Source of the DNA: VXMO01 sp965205915
GTDB lineage: Bacteria; Chloroflexota; Dehalococcoidia; UBA6926
DNA: 64,000 nucleotides
Reading direction: 5' to 3'
NCBI GenBank assembly: GCA_965205915.1
Contig: OZ242191.1
Location: 868,001-932,000, forward strand
Each line of letters opens with the position of its first letter. Position 1 is the first letter of the stretch. Below the pieces are notes generated by a model, which saw only the letters and a list, made by a program, of their open reading frames with translations, ran no database searches and had not been told where the DNA came from. The translations under genes were made by a program, and so were the position numbers. This document shows positions 47,102-56,892 of the stretch, piece after piece.

Positions 47102-47680
47102 CTACGCATCGAAGATGTCCCGAACCGGGCACGTGAATTGCGGGATAACGTCCATGCCGGTGAGAGTGTCGTTCTCACGCAGTGTGACAACGGACTCGCC
47201 GGGCCGATGAATCTCAATCATTTTCGTCTCGGGCCAGAGCACCCAGACGAGGCGAACGCCGGCATCCACCCACATTCTCGCCTTGTCATTGATTGCCGGC
47301 TGCCTATCCGACGGAGACACAACCTCTACCACGAGATCCGGCGGTATTTCCGTGTATCCCGGAACAGACGTGCCCGGTGGGCGGCGTTCACTTGAGATGA
47401 AAGCGATGTCCGGCTCACGTACCGTGTCGGGGTTGGTTTCAACTCGCACACCGGAATCAGAGGCGACAATCCTTCCCAAACGGTTCGGCCTTACGCTTAG
47501 CCAGAGGTATCCCACGAGGTTGCCTACGATTGCTCCGTGTTCTTCTGCTGTCGGCATCTTTGGAATAAACTCCCCCCGGATAAGCTCTCCACGCTTTCCC
47601 TTTGAGTGCATCTTTAGCAACTCATCTGCCGTGATGAGCCTGTTTCCGGTGGGCGTTAGCGCCTGTTGTGTCGTTGCCAT
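47102..47680 (-). CDS. Uma2-family (DUF820) PD-(D/E)XK nuclease-like protein
   Basis: 192 residues. RGELIRGEFIPKMPTAEEHG, VREPDIAFISS and DLVVEVVSPSDRQ then KARMWVDAGVRLVWVL form the Uma2 core, with the conserved Asp, Glu and Lys of a restriction-endonuclease-like fold. The family is abundant in Cyanobacteria and Chloroflexota and of unsettled function. GGAGAA precedes ATG 47680. Confidence 0.88.
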   Translation of the reverse strand: MATTQQALTPTGNRLITADELLKMHSKGKRGELIRGEFIPKMPTAEEHGAIVGNLVGYLWLSVRPNRLGRIVASDSGVRVETNPDTVREPDIAFISSERRPPGTSVPGYTEIPPDLVVEVVSPSDRQPAINDKARMWVDAGVRLVWVLWPETKMIEIHRPGESVVTLRENDTLTGMDVIPQFTCPVRDIFDA

Positions 47681-47748
47681 GACTAATTGTTCTCCGCTTT
47701 GGCTATACCGCCCTATTGTACTAGGCGACACGCTCGCGCCGCGCGCCG

Positions 47749-50700
47749 TCACGCTCGCGCCACGGATTCCTTGACCCGCAGCTCCAGTCGTTCTGTGTCC
47801 TCGGGAGACAGATTGAAGTACTTGGCCTGTGGATGATGGAAGACCAGGGCGCTCACCGAGCCCTCAGGCTCCATCATCATCTCCTCCGTCAGGTTGACGC
47901 CCAGCGCCTCCATCGGACGTAGCAGCCGCCACAGAACCTCCTGGTCCTCCAGTCGTGGGCAAGCGGGATACCCAAACGAATAACGCTTGCCGTGGTAGTC
48001 CGCTCGGAAGAGATCCGGTTTCGTGATTTCCGGCGGATCAGAGAATCCCCACATCGCCCGCATCCGCTGATGCAGCAACTCCGCGAATCCCTCCGCGCCC
48101 TCAAGCGCCAGCACTTGCAGGATGTGGGAATCGAGGTACTCGCCCTTGTCTTTCCATTCATCCGCCAACGCGCGTACGCCCGGCCCCACCGTCGTCACGA
48201 ACGCGCCCAGGTAGTCCGGCGCGCCGTCTCCGCGCGGCCGCACATAGTCCGCCAGAGATAGTCCCTCTCCCGATTCCTGACGTCCAAATTGAAGACGCTC
48301 CAGCACTTGCTCGCCATCGGGAGACAGGATAAATACATCGTCGCCATCGCTTGCGGCACGGAAGAATCTGAATACGGCTGACGCCCGAATATCATCACGC
48401 GACGCCATAGTGCGCTGTACATCTATGACGCGTTCACGTAACTCTGTTGCGCGCGCCTCTCCCTGCTCAAGCGCCTCTACAAATCGCCCTCGATATCCCA
48501 GATGCCGTACGTAGAGCATCGTCGGGTTGATGTACGAGAATACCTCATCGAGGTCGTAATCAAGAAGCGTGTGATCGCGGAGATCCGGCGGCTGCGGTGG
48601 CGCGTCTACGGGTGTGATAACGGCGCGCGGCCTCACATCCGTCTGCGTGGCGGCCGCCCGGGCCACGTCCAGATTCTCCAGTTTTTTCGCTTCGTCTTTC
48701 AGATCGGATGCAAGCCGGTTCCGTTCCTCCGGCGACCGGATGCGATTTGCCAGGTCAAGCCCCGTCATGGCGTCCGGCGCGTAGGCGACGAGACCCTGAT
48801 ACTCCGGCGCGATTCGCAGTCTCGTAAAGCGGTTGCTCAGCGCCGCGCCGCCCACCAGGATCGGCACGTCGATACCGGCGTCCGTAAAATCACGCACCGT
48901 CTCCACCATCATCTGTGCCGATTTTACTAGTAGGCCGGAAAGGCCAATCATGTCCGGCTTGTGCGTGCGGAACGCCTCTATAAGCTCTCCCGGCGGCACC
49001 TTGATGCCGCGGTTAAACACGCGGTAGCCGTTGTTTGACAGGATGATGTCCACGAGGTTCTTGCCGATGTCATGGACGTCGCCCTTCACCGTAGCGAGCA
49101 AAATACTGCCGCGCGAGCTCGACTCATCCGATTCCATGTGCGGCTCAAGGTGCGCGACTGCTGCCTTCATGACCTCTGCCGATTCCAGCACTTCCGCGAC
49201 GATCAACTCATTCGCCGCAAAGAGTCGTCCCACCTCGTCCATGCCGGCCATGAGCGGGCCATTGATAATCTCAAGCGGACCCCGTTCCTCGAGCGCGATA
49301 TCAAGATCCGGCGGCATCCCTTCGCGCACGCCCTCAACGACCCGCAGCGCGATACGCTCATCGAGCGACAGCCCTTCCATGCGATCCACGCCCTGTTCGG
49401 CGGCTGCGGAGCGCCGTTCCCTGTAATGGGCGGCAAACGCGGCAATCGGGTCGTCGCCACGCCAATAGATCAGGTCATCGGACAGCGCCCGCTCCTCTTC
49501 AGGAAGCGCCGCGTAGCGCACCAGCCCCCCCGTGTTGACGATGGCGCTGTCCAGACCGGCCTGCACGCAGTGGTAGAGCATGACGGCGTTCAGCGCCTCA
49601 CGGCCCGCCTGCGGCAACCCGAACGACACGTTGGAGATGCCAAGCGTCGTCTTGGCGAGCGGAAGCGCCTCCCTGATGAGCTTGATGCCCTCGATAGTCT
49701 CCACGGCAGAGCCGATATAGTTCTTGTCGCCCGTGCCGACGGGAAACGTCAGGGGATCGAAGATAATGTCCTCGCCGCGCAGGCCGTACTTCTCCGTCAG
49801 CAAGGCATATGAACGCCGCGCGATCTCCAGCTTGCGCTGCCGCGTAATTGCCTGCGCCTGATCCCTGTCGTCATCGATGCAGCCTACGATTACCGCCGCG
49901 CCATAGCGGCGCGCAAGCGGCGCGACGGCCGCAAACCGCTCCTCGCCGTCCTCCAGGTTGATGGAGTTGATGATGGATTTCCCCTGCGTCCTCTTGAGCG
50001 CCTCTTCAATGACGGCCACGTCCGTTGAATCGATGACGAGAGGCGCGCGCGTCTTGCGCGTCAGCCGCTCCAGGAACGTCGTAACGTCGGAGACCTCATC
50101 GCGGTCAGGGTCCTGGAGACAGACATCGAGCGCGTGCGCGCCGTTCCGAACCTGGTCCCGTCCGATCTCGGACGCCTCGTCGATGTGACCTTCACTGATG
50201 AGCCGCTTGAAACGGCGGCTTCCAAGCACGTTGGTACGCTCGCCAATAAGAACCGGCCGCGTGTCCTCGTCGATGGTCAGCGTCTCAAGGCCGGAAATGA
50301 CGGTGGCGGTTGGGTTAGCAGGCACGCGCGCCGGTCGGCCCGCTACCACAGCGCACATCCTCTCGGTGTGTTCCGTGACGGTTCCGCAGCAGCCTCCGAT
50401 GATATTGACCCAGCCCGCGTCCATGAACGAGCCGAGCACGGTCGCCACGTCGTCCGGCATATCGTGATAGATTCCGTCCTCATCAGGCAGGCCGGCGTTG
50501 GGAATGACAGCAACAGGGAACCGTGAAATCTGCGACAGCGTGCGAACGTAGTCGCGCATGAACTCCGGCCCGGTCGCGCAGTTCATCCCGATCCACAGCA
50601 AATCGCGATGCGCGAATGAGGTGTAGAATGCCTCGATGTCCTGCCCGGCCAGCAGCGTGCCCATCGTCTCGATGGTGCATTGCACGGCGGCGGGCACGTC

Positions 50701-51294
50701 AGTGCTCAGGTCCGCGTTCGCGCGGTCGATGCCCTCAAGCCCCGCCTTGATGTTCAGGGAATCCTGCGACGTCTCAAGCAGAAGCACATCAACGCCGCCT
50801 GAAATCAAGCCCCGCGCCTGAACCCGGTAGTGCTCAACCAGCTCATCAAACGTCACGTTGGCCGTTACGGAGATGGAGCGCGTTGTTGGCCCCATGGAGC
50901 CCGCCACAAATCGCGGATGGTCCGGCGTCGACGCCTCATCCGCCGCAGCGCGCGCTAACTCCGCGCCGATGCGGCTAAGCTCCTCTGCGCGGTCCGCCTG
51001 CCCGTACTCGCCCAACACGAGCGGCGTCGAGCCAAAAGTATTCGTCTCGATGATATCCGCGCCCGCGTCGAGATAACTGCGGTGAATACCGGCGATGGCG
51101 TCCGGGCGCGTGACGTTCAGGTATTCGAGGCAGCCCTCCAGTTCAGGCCCGCCGTAATCGTCCGCCGTGAGGCCGAGCTGTTGAATGCGTGTTCCCATCG
51201 CGCCGTCCACGACGAGGACACGCTCGGTCAGCAGCGTCCGCAGGCGAGAAAGCCGCTCTTTACGTGTGTCGTTCGTTGTAATGATCCACTCCAT
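47749..51294 (-). CDS. metH: Cobalamin-dependent methionine synthase
   Basis: Full-length four-module enzyme (1181 residues). Homocysteine domain with zinc cysteines near 239 (GMNCATGPEF) and 301-302 (GGCCGT); pterin domain opening GERTNVLGSRRFKRLI; B12 domain with cobalt-ligand His near 741 in GDVHDIGKNLVDI; reactivation domain with YHGKRYSFGYPACP. It makes methionine from homocysteine and methyl-tetrahydrofolate and needs cobalamin. ATG 51294 has GGAGT upstream. No cobalamin riboswitch is recognisable before it. Confidence 0.96.
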   Translation of the reverse strand: MEWIITTNDTRKERLSRLRTLLTERVLVVDGAMGTRIQQLGLTADDYGGPELEGCLEYLNVTRPDAIAGIHRSYLDAGADIIETNTFGSTPLVLGEYGQADRAEELSRIGAELARAAADEASTPDHPRFVAGSMGPTTRSISVTANVTFDELVEHYRVQARGLISGGVDVLLLETSQDSLNIKAGLEGIDRANADLSTDVPAAVQCTIETMGTLLAGQDIEAFYTSFAHRDLLWIGMNCATGPEFMRDYVRTLSQISRFPVAVIPNAGLPDEDGIYHDMPDDVATVLGSFMDAGWVNIIGGCCGTVTEHTERMCAVVAGRPARVPANPTATVISGLETLTIDEDTRPVLIGERTNVLGSRRFKRLISEGHIDEASEIGRDQVRNGAHALDVCLQDPDRDEVSDVTTFLERLTRKTRAPLVIDSTDVAVIEEALKRTQGKSIINSINLEDGEERFAAVAPLARRYGAAVIVGCIDDDRDQAQAITRQRKLEIARRSYALLTEKYGLRGEDIIFDPLTFPVGTGDKNYIGSAVETIEGIKLIREALPLAKTTLGISNVSFGLPQAGREALNAVMLYHCVQAGLDSAIVNTGGLVRYAALPEEERALSDDLIYWRGDDPIAAFAAHYRERRSAAAEQGVDRMEGLSLDERIALRVVEGVREGMPPDLDIALEERGPLEIINGPLMAGMDEVGRLFAANELIVAEVLESAEVMKAAVAHLEPHMESDESSSRGSILLATVKGDVHDIGKNLVDIILSNNGYRVFNRGIKVPPGELIEAFRTHKPDMIGLSGLLVKSAQMMVETVRDFTDAGIDVPILVGGAALSNRFTRLRIAPEYQGLVAYAPDAMTGLDLANRIRSPEERNRLASDLKDEAKKLENLDVARAAATQTDVRPRAVITPVDAPPQPPDLRDHTLLDYDLDEVFSYINPTMLYVRHLGYRGRFVEALEQGEARATELRERVIDVQRTMASRDDIRASAVFRFFRAASDGDDVFILSPDGEQVLERLQFGRQESGEGLSLADYVRPRGDGAPDYLGAFVTTVGPGVRALADEWKDKGEYLDSHILQVLALEGAEGFAELLHQRMRAMWGFSDPPEITKPDLFRADYHGKRYSFGYPACPRLEDQEVLWRLLRPMEALGVNLTEEMMMEPEGSVSALVFHHPQAKYFNLSPEDTERLELRVKESVARA

Positions 51295-51530
51295 TCGCAG
51301 CCGGACTCCGCACGAGTGCTCGCCATAGCTGCGCGTATATGTTGTCAATCCATTCTAGTGTCTCACGACGATTCCGGAATCCCCCGACCTCCCATGCAAA
51401 CGGCACAGCGCAACGTGGCCGCTGCTGTACAATTGAAAGACGTGTTCAGCGCGCCGTAAAACGAGTGCGTATGGGCCGTCGCGTTTGCGGCTTCTGGCGG
51501 CTACGAAATGCGCCGCTAGGCCGCCACGAT

Positions 51531-51603
51531 GGGGCTGTAGCTCAGTTGGGAGAGCGCTTCAATGGCATTGAAGAGGTCAGGGGTTCGACTCCCCTCAGCT
51601 CCA
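51531..51603 (+). tRNA. tRNA-Ala (anticodon GGC)
   Basis: 73-nucleotide cloverleaf: acceptor GGGGCTG/CAGCTCC with discriminator A, D-arm GCTC/GAGC, anticodon stem CTTCA/TGAAG with loop ATGGCAT, and T-arm with TTCGACT. CCA is not encoded. A CTTTTTGG terminator-like run follows. TACAAT at 51427-51432 may be part of its promoter. Confidence 0.95.
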
Positions 51604-51679
51604 CTTTTTGGCCTACTTGCACTGAATTCATGAATTCACTATTGCTAACGATATCGTCCTGGGCGGTTGAGGATCGTTC

Positions 51680-53095
51680 TCACTTATTGAGGGGAAGGCG
51701 ACAAGTCGCTGTGACACCCTGTCCATGCCCGTCACTTGATACCGTAATGGTCCCTCCGTGTGCTTCGACTATGGCCCTGGTGATCGCCAATCCCAGGCCT
51801 GTGCCGGTTATCCCGTGAAGGCGAGACCGGTCGGTACGGTAGAAGCGGTTGAAGACGTGGGGTAGGTCTGCGGCGTCAATGCCGATCCCGTCGTCGATGA
51901 TTGAGATGGCCAACGTTTCTTTGCCCTCTAACGCCGCCCTGACTTGGATGTTTCCACCGGCTTCTGTGTACTGAAGGGCGTTGCCAAGGACGTTCCCCAA
52001 AGCCTGGCTCATCCGCGTCCGGTCCAGGTCCAGGACCGGGAGATCATCGGGCAGCCGCAACGACAATTCGACCTGCTGAGCCTGTGATTTCGGTCGCCAA
52101 CGCTCTACCTCGGCGGTGAGAAGTTCGTGAACCGAGCTCGCTTCGAGAGTGAGCCTTAACTCACCATGATCGGTTTCCGCGAGCCAGTTCAGGTCGGTTA
52201 CGAGGCCGCGCAGTCTGTCCACTTCCTGGATTATGTGGTCGGCCGCTATCCCAGGCTGCTGGAGCCCGTCGCGCAACCCTGTCGCCTCAAGCTGTATGAC
52301 GCTGAGTGGGGTATTCAACTCATGGGAGACATCGTTCAGCAATCGCCTCCGGAGATCCCGCTGAGTTTCCAGAGTGGAGGTCATCTGATTGAAAGCTGCG
52401 CTCATCTGCCCCAACTCATCCTGGGATGTGACTGGCAGCAGGGTCGTGTCCCCCTGGGCAATTGCCTGGGTTGCCTTGGTCAAGGCCGTCACGGGCGCAG
52501 TGATACGTCTGGACAACCACACCGCCAGCAGTATGCCAATTCCAACCGTCAGCATTCCGCCAATAACCGTGATATACAGGAGCGTATTGAGAAACCCGTG
52601 GGACTCAGTTGACAGGAACTCCTGGTCTACATCCACGTAGACATGACCCACGGGCCGGTTCGTAATTTGGTCGAACACCGTCTTCCGGTGTCCGTCCAGA
52701 TCGGGCGCCGTGGTTCCGGATACCAATTCGGATAGGTTGTCCTTCACCACACGTCCATCGACGTCGGTGATGACGACGCGTATAGGATCCCTGTGGAAAA
52801 GCTCCAGGGATTCACCTTCACTTTCACCTTCTTCAGTGTGCTCCTCCCGGGGAACGTCACCATAGATGTACCCGGCCTTGGACAGCGGTCCATCCACCGT
52901 TTCCCAGCCGCCGGCAGCAGTATATTCGCGGCTCAAATCCCGGGCCAACCGGCTCGCCTCGTCATCGGTTATCTGGTCTACGAATACGCCCAGGCGGTGC
53001 TGCGTCGCGTAATAGCCCACGCCAACGCTGGTCAGGACGGTGAGAACGATAACAAAGACTATCGAACCCATGATTCGCCAGCGCAGCGACATCAT
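51680..53095 (-). CDS. Sensor histidine kinase
   Basis: 471 residues. TM1 near 9-29, an extracytoplasmic region 30-170 with an acidic EEHTEEGESEGES stretch, TM2 near 171-194, HAMP, HisKA with His258 in NDVSHELNTPLS, and HATPase_c with N-box NVLGNALQYTE, DDGIGID and GTGLGLAI. Overlaps the regulator gene by four bases, so they form one two-component pair. The signal is unknown; the next gene encodes an acidic lipoprotein that may be the target or sensor partner. Confidence 0.92.
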   Translation of the reverse strand: MMSLRWRIMGSIVFVIVLTVLTSVGVGYYATQHRLGVFVDQITDDEASRLARDLSREYTAAGGWETVDGPLSKAGYIYGDVPREEHTEEGESEGESLELFHRDPIRVVITDVDGRVVKDNLSELVSGTTAPDLDGHRKTVFDQITNRPVGHVYVDVDQEFLSTESHGFLNTLLYITVIGGMLTVGIGILLAVWLSRRITAPVTALTKATQAIAQGDTTLLPVTSQDELGQMSAAFNQMTSTLETQRDLRRRLLNDVSHELNTPLSVIQLEATGLRDGLQQPGIAADHIIQEVDRLRGLVTDLNWLAETDHGELRLTLEASSVHELLTAEVERWRPKSQAQQVELSLRLPDDLPVLDLDRTRMSQALGNVLGNALQYTEAGGNIQVRAALEGKETLAISIIDDGIGIDAADLPHVFNRFYRTDRSRLHGITGTGLGLAITRAIVEAHGGTITVSSDGHGQGVTATCRLPLNK

Positions 53096-53769
53096 TCGTC
53101 CTCTACCACGAATCTGTATCCGACGCCGTAGACGGTCTGAATTGGCTGGTGGCCGCCCCGGCTGATCTGTTTTCGCAGGCGAGCGATCTGGCTGTCGATG
53201 GCGCGGTCGAACCCCTGGAATTCCCGGGTGAAGGTCAGCGAGATCAACTGATCACGGGTGAGCGCCTGGTTAGGATGACGCATGAATGTTGAGAGCAGGG
53301 CGATTTGCGCCTGGCTCAAATCTACGGGCTCTTCATTAACCGTCACGCTCCGGGTGGTCTCATTCAGTATGATGTTGCCTCGTGTTAGTACTCCCTGCAC
53401 TCTGCCCCTGACCCGACGGAGCACGGCGTCGGCGCGCGCAATGACCTCCTCCGGATCGAAGGGCTTGACGATGTAATCGTCGGCGCCGCTGTCCAGCCCG
53501 ATGATTCGTTCGGCGTGGGCTTCTCTGGCTGTCAGCATGATTATTGGAACGTCTGACTCTCGACGCAGGATCCTGCACAGTTCCACGCCGTCGAGACCGG
53601 GAAGCGTCAAATCCAGGATTACCAGGTCCGGAGTCAGGCTACGGGCTAAGGCCAGCCCGGATTTACCGTCATGAGTAACCTCAGCAGAGAATCCGGCGCG
53701 CTCGAAATACACCTTGATCCAGTTCGCTATCCTGGTGTCGTCTTCGATTATCAATACCGTGCCGCTCAT
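53092..53769 (-). CDS. OmpR/PhoB-family response regulator
   Basis: 225 residues. Receiver domain with Asp10-Asp11, phosphorylation site Asp53 (LVILDLTLPG), Thr in MLTAREA and Lys in YIVKPFDP. The C-terminal winged helix reads QAIALLSTFMRHP-like to YGVGYRFV. Partner of the adjacent kinase. The 132-base gap to the lipoprotein gene upstream on the same strand leaves separate control possible. Confidence 0.93.
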   Translation of the reverse strand: MSGTVLIIEDDTRIANWIKVYFERAGFSAEVTHDGKSGLALARSLTPDLVILDLTLPGLDGVELCRILRRESDVPIIMLTAREAHAERIIGLDSGADDYIVKPFDPEEVIARADAVLRRVRGRVQGVLTRGNIILNETTRSVTVNEEPVDLSQAQIALLSTFMRHPNQALTRDQLISLTFTREFQGFDRAIDSQIARLRKQISRGGHQPIQTVYGVGYRFVVEDE

Positions 53770-53901
53770 CGCAGGTCCCCTAAGGAGCCATCTCAGCCGC
53801 GATGCTTCATACAGAAACCGCGTCTATCCATCGGTCACGCCCCTGGTCGAATTATCTCGACTGAAGTTTCGATAGCATTCATTAATCGGCTCCGTTTAAC
53901 T

Positions 53902-55062
53902 CTAGCCGCCACCCCGACGCTCCCCATCACCATCGTGTTCACCGCCGGACTCCTCGCCGCTACCATGCTCGCCACCATTCCGTTGCTCCCCGCCGGACTC
54001 GTTCCCCTCCCCGCCCGACTCGCTCTGTTCCTCCGTGGAACCAATCTCGGCATGTGCTGTCCATGTGGTGAACGATGCCTGCGTCGCAGGTAGGTTGACC
54101 GCTACCACCTCGCCCGGAGCCATGTCCGTCGGGGTCGTCGGACCCAGCTCCCATCCGTTCGAAAGGTGCGCCTCGATCCTGACCCGGTACAGAACTCCGT
54201 TGGTTGTGTTCTCCACAGTCCCCTTGAAGGAGTTGCTTAAAGCGTCGAACTTCAAGATAAGTCGCGCGCCGCTGCGAACTTCGTCGAAGGTCTCATCGGG
54301 CGCCAAGGAATTGGCCCCGCTGCCCTCTTCGCCATCGGCTCCGGTGGATTCATTACCTTCCTCACCCTCAGAGCCATGTTCACCGCTGCCTTCAGTGCCT
54401 TCTCCTCCCATGTGAGCTGCTGGTCCCGGGCCGCCACAGTCAAATGTTTCCATGTGAACGACGTATCCATCGTAAGAGACTCCGGCAAGTTCCGGTTCGC
54501 TGGCAACCGTCAGGCTCGTCCTTGCTTCCTGTCCAGGGTCAAGGTGTCCCAGCTGATCGGGACCAAGCTCTCCCACTGTCGTCGTTCCCAACTTCAAGTG
54601 AGGTTCGGCCTGTACGTAGCAAAGTTTCTGTGAAAGCGTGTTTTGCACCGTTCCGTGGACTGACCGTGTTGCTGCGTCGTATTGCATGGAAACGGCCAAT
54701 CCGCCCAGAACACCTTGCCACGGCTGTCCAAGAGGAGTGATTGGGCTAGACATGGCGGCTTCACCGGTCTCTGAACTACCGTCAGAACTTTCACTACTCC
54801 CTTCACCGCCGGATCCGTGTTCACCGTTGTCCTCACCACCTTCTCCGCCGGATTCGTTGCCTTCGCGTCCATTGCTGTGCTCGCCGCCGGATTCATCCGT
54901 TTCTCGCTCAGTGGTGACTGTACTAACCGTGGCGCGGTCGGAATCCCGGCTGTCTTCCGGTCCGGTATCGGACGCGCAGCCGGTGATTGTCGCCACGGAG
55001 AGCATGGCTCCCAGGACAGTCCCGATCAGGAATCTCTTCGTCAACAGCTTTCTGCAAGTCAT
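53902..55062 (-). CDS. Lipoprotein with Glu/Gly/Ser-rich low-complexity segments
   Basis: 386 residues. Signal peptide with lipobox ending TGCAS (Cys29). Three low-complexity acidic segments rich in GGE, SGGE and HGSGGEG (about 57-103, 218-255, 350-386) alternate with two related beta-rich domains (about 110-215 and 258-345, both with a GTVxNT motif and a WxxG-like end), which resemble FxLYD-type extracytoplasmic domains. The His- and Glu-rich runs could bind metal cations. It directly precedes the two-component pair, so it may be part of its signalling. Function unknown. Confidence 0.75.
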   Translation of the reverse strand: MTCRKLLTKRFLIGTVLGAMLSVATITGCASDTGPEDSRDSDRATVSTVTTERETDESGGEHSNGREGNESGGEGGEDNGEHGSGGEGSSESSDGSSETGEAAMSSPITPLGQPWQGVLGGLAVSMQYDAATRSVHGTVQNTLSQKLCYVQAEPHLKLGTTTVGELGPDQLGHLDPGQEARTSLTVASEPELAGVSYDGYVVHMETFDCGGPGPAAHMGGEGTEGSGEHGSEGEEGNESTGADGEEGSGANSLAPDETFDEVRSGARLILKFDALSNSFKGTVENTTNGVLYRVRIEAHLSNGWELGPTTPTDMAPGEVVAVNLPATQASFTTWTAHAEIGSTEEQSESGGEGNESGGEQRNGGEHGSGEESGGEHDGDGERRGGG

Positions 55063-55770
55063 CGTTCAACCTCTTTCGTGGAGTATCTTGCTGTTCACGA
55101 TAGGGATGAAATGTCACCGAAATATGTCGTGCGTTGCCGCGACCGGGGAGCGAAGGAAGCCGACACCTAGTAGCCGGGACTTTCTCGCCGACTCGGTTGG
55201 TGGCGAGAGTCCGAGCGGTGTTGCGTTAGAGGGAGGATCCCGGGGCGCCGTGCCCGCAGAACCCCACAGGTAGCGCGAGGTACTTCATTGTCGCGCTTGG
55301 CATGCGCGCTACGCGAGCAATAATAACGGAGGGTGGGCGAGGGTTTTTTGTGGGCTGCACCCTTGAATGACGGAGGGAGGCTTCTCACGACCACCCCGGC
55401 CGTCCTTACTACTACAGCGAAACCTCCCACTGGAAAGTTCGCAATATCATCCCTCTAGGCCCATATTACTATCGGTGTTGTCTCATTCCGCTGTGGGGAT
55501 TTGAGTCACCAACAGATTCGTGTGACCGCTAGCGACTTTTTGCCGTATAATGATATATGCAGTGTCTGGCAGGTGGGTAGGTCGTGAAGTATTGGTAAAC
55601 TCAGTCGCCATCCGGACGCTGTGCCCAGCTATGGTGCGCTCTCTTAGTTGAGGCTGCCCAAGCTGATGACGGGAGAGATACGCGTGGGGAAGTTGGGGGT
55701 GGAAGATGGCGTGTAGGATCAGATTCGTCAGAATCGAGGTGCGTCAACAATCACTCACTGGGGGTGTGGA
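55063..55770. other. Intergenic region before the TIR gene
   Basis: About 700 bases without a convincing gene. It contains a direct-repeat copy (55430-55471) matched at 57440-57477 and TATAAT at 55546-55551 with TGTGAC 19 bases before it, a weak promoter candidate for the TIR gene 220 bases on. A minus-strand ORF at 55167-55430 lacks any recognisable feature. Confidence 0.5.
55430..55471. repeat. Imperfect direct repeat, left of TIR/GNAT island
   Basis: About 40 bases with a GTTCGCA-TATC and TCCCTCT-GGCC core, matched at 57440-57477 with roughly 80% identity by eye. The pair encloses the TIR and GNAT genes. Confidence 0.65.
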
Positions 55771-56766
55771 ATGACTGAGAGGAACTTCGAGTACGATGTT
55801 GGACTTTCATTTGCAGGAGAGCAACGAAGTTACGTTGAACAGGTTGCAAGAGAACTCAGATCACGTGGCATTCGGGTCTTCTACGACGACTATGAGAAAG
55901 ACAAGCTGTGGGGCAAGGACCTATATGCGCACCTGACCGAGGTATATCAGCATGGGTGCCGGTATTGCGTCATCTTTGTGTCCCAAGAATATTCGGCCAA
56001 AGTCTGGCCCACTACCGAGCTCAAGGGCGCACAGGCGCGTGCAATCGAGGAAAAGGGGGAGTATATCTTGCCAGCGAGGTTTGATAAGACACCTCTTCCA
56101 GGGTTGTTGGATACGGTCAGATACATCGACTTAGAAACGACATCACCGGCAGAGCTGGTGGAGTTGATAGTCAAGAAACTGGGCAGGGCACCTCGATCCG
56201 AGTACTTGCCGCCAGATTTGGACCGGCTGTATTCCCGGCTGGACGTTGTCGATGATGAACGTGCACGATCTTTTGTCGACAGTCGCGCTTCATCTTTCTT
56301 TCGATCACTCCAGCGGATGACACCTGATGAAAGAGACGTAGTAACTGGTCTCATCCGGTTTGCTTGCGCCGAAAGTACGCCCGATGAGTTGCATATTGAT
56401 GCCGATGATCTGAGTAGAATCACTGGGAAATCCATCCCAAGACTCAGGGGCCTGCTGGGAGGCATCGGATCGTTAGGCTATTCCTGCTCATTCCGTGAAG
56501 ACTCTCATGATGGAGAGGACATGCCTGGCGAACTGTTGGGTCAACGTTTTTTCTTTCATCTTAGGTGGTTCGACCTGAACACTCATGAACAATTCACGAT
56601 CGACGAAGTTGATGAGTTTCACGAAATATTCCCGGAATTAATCGTTGCAACCGGGATGATTGTGGGTGCAACTGAGGACTACTGCGAACACTGCGGTCGG
56701 CAGTTTCTTGACAGGTTAGATTTCTCGCAATTGGCAAGAGCAACGGCGTCTACGGAGGCGCACTAG
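55771..56766 (+). CDS. TIR-domain protein (candidate defence NADase)
   Basis: 331 residues. The N-terminal TIR domain (about 5-140) has YDVGLSFAGEQRSYVEQVARE, FYDDYEKDKLWGKDL and YCVIFVSQEYSAKVWP followed by Glu83 in TTELKGAQARA, the expected catalytic glutamate. Residues 165-300 are an unrecognised helical and beta domain; a CxxC pair (YCEHCG) lies near 304-307. Known: bacterial TIR proteins deplete NAD in anti-phage abortive infection. Base composition is lower in GC than the surrounding core genes, suggesting transfer. No partner Thoeris gene (thsA) is adjacent. Confidence 0.85.
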   Translation: MTERNFEYDVGLSFAGEQRSYVEQVARELRSRGIRVFYDDYEKDKLWGKDLYAHLTEVYQHGCRYCVIFVSQEYSAKVWPTTELKGAQARAIEEKGEYILPARFDKTPLPGLLDTVRYIDLETTSPAELVELIVKKLGRAPRSEYLPPDLDRLYSRLDVVDDERARSFVDSRASSFFRSLQRMTPDERDVVTGLIRFACAESTPDELHIDADDLSRITGKSIPRLRGLLGGIGSLGYSCSFREDSHDGEDMPGELLGQRFFFHLRWFDLNTHEQFTIDEVDEFHEIFPELIVATGMIVGATEDYCEHCGRQFLDRLDFSQLARATASTEAH

Positions 56767-56796
56767 TCTTTGACGGGCAGTACATAGGGGAAAAGC

Positions 56797-56892
56797 ATGG
56801 CTGAGCCCATCGTTTCTGAGCGCATCACCGTCCAATTTCCGATCGTGCGTCATGCCGCGGAGATGCTGAAGGGGCTGCGAGGAAGATACTAA
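56797..56892 (+). pseudogene. 31-codon fragment resembling the N-terminus of a restriction R subunit
   Basis: MAEPIVSERITVQFPIVRHA followed by 11 residues and a stop. The ITVQFPIVRHAAE core resembles the opening of type I restriction HsdR-like proteins of this lineage, from memory. Its stop overlaps the GNAT start (TAATG). A related fragment follows the GNAT gene at 57338-57406. It is either a gene stub or a coupling leader peptide. Confidence 0.4.

Noticed and set aside
51295..51530. Cobalamin riboswitch before metH
   Set aside because: No B12-box or multi-stem layout was recognisable on the minus strand between metH and the tRNA.
55167..55430. An 87-codon minus-strand ORF in the region before the TIR gene
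   Set aside because: Arg- and Ser-rich with no family, no initiation site, and it ends in the direct repeat.
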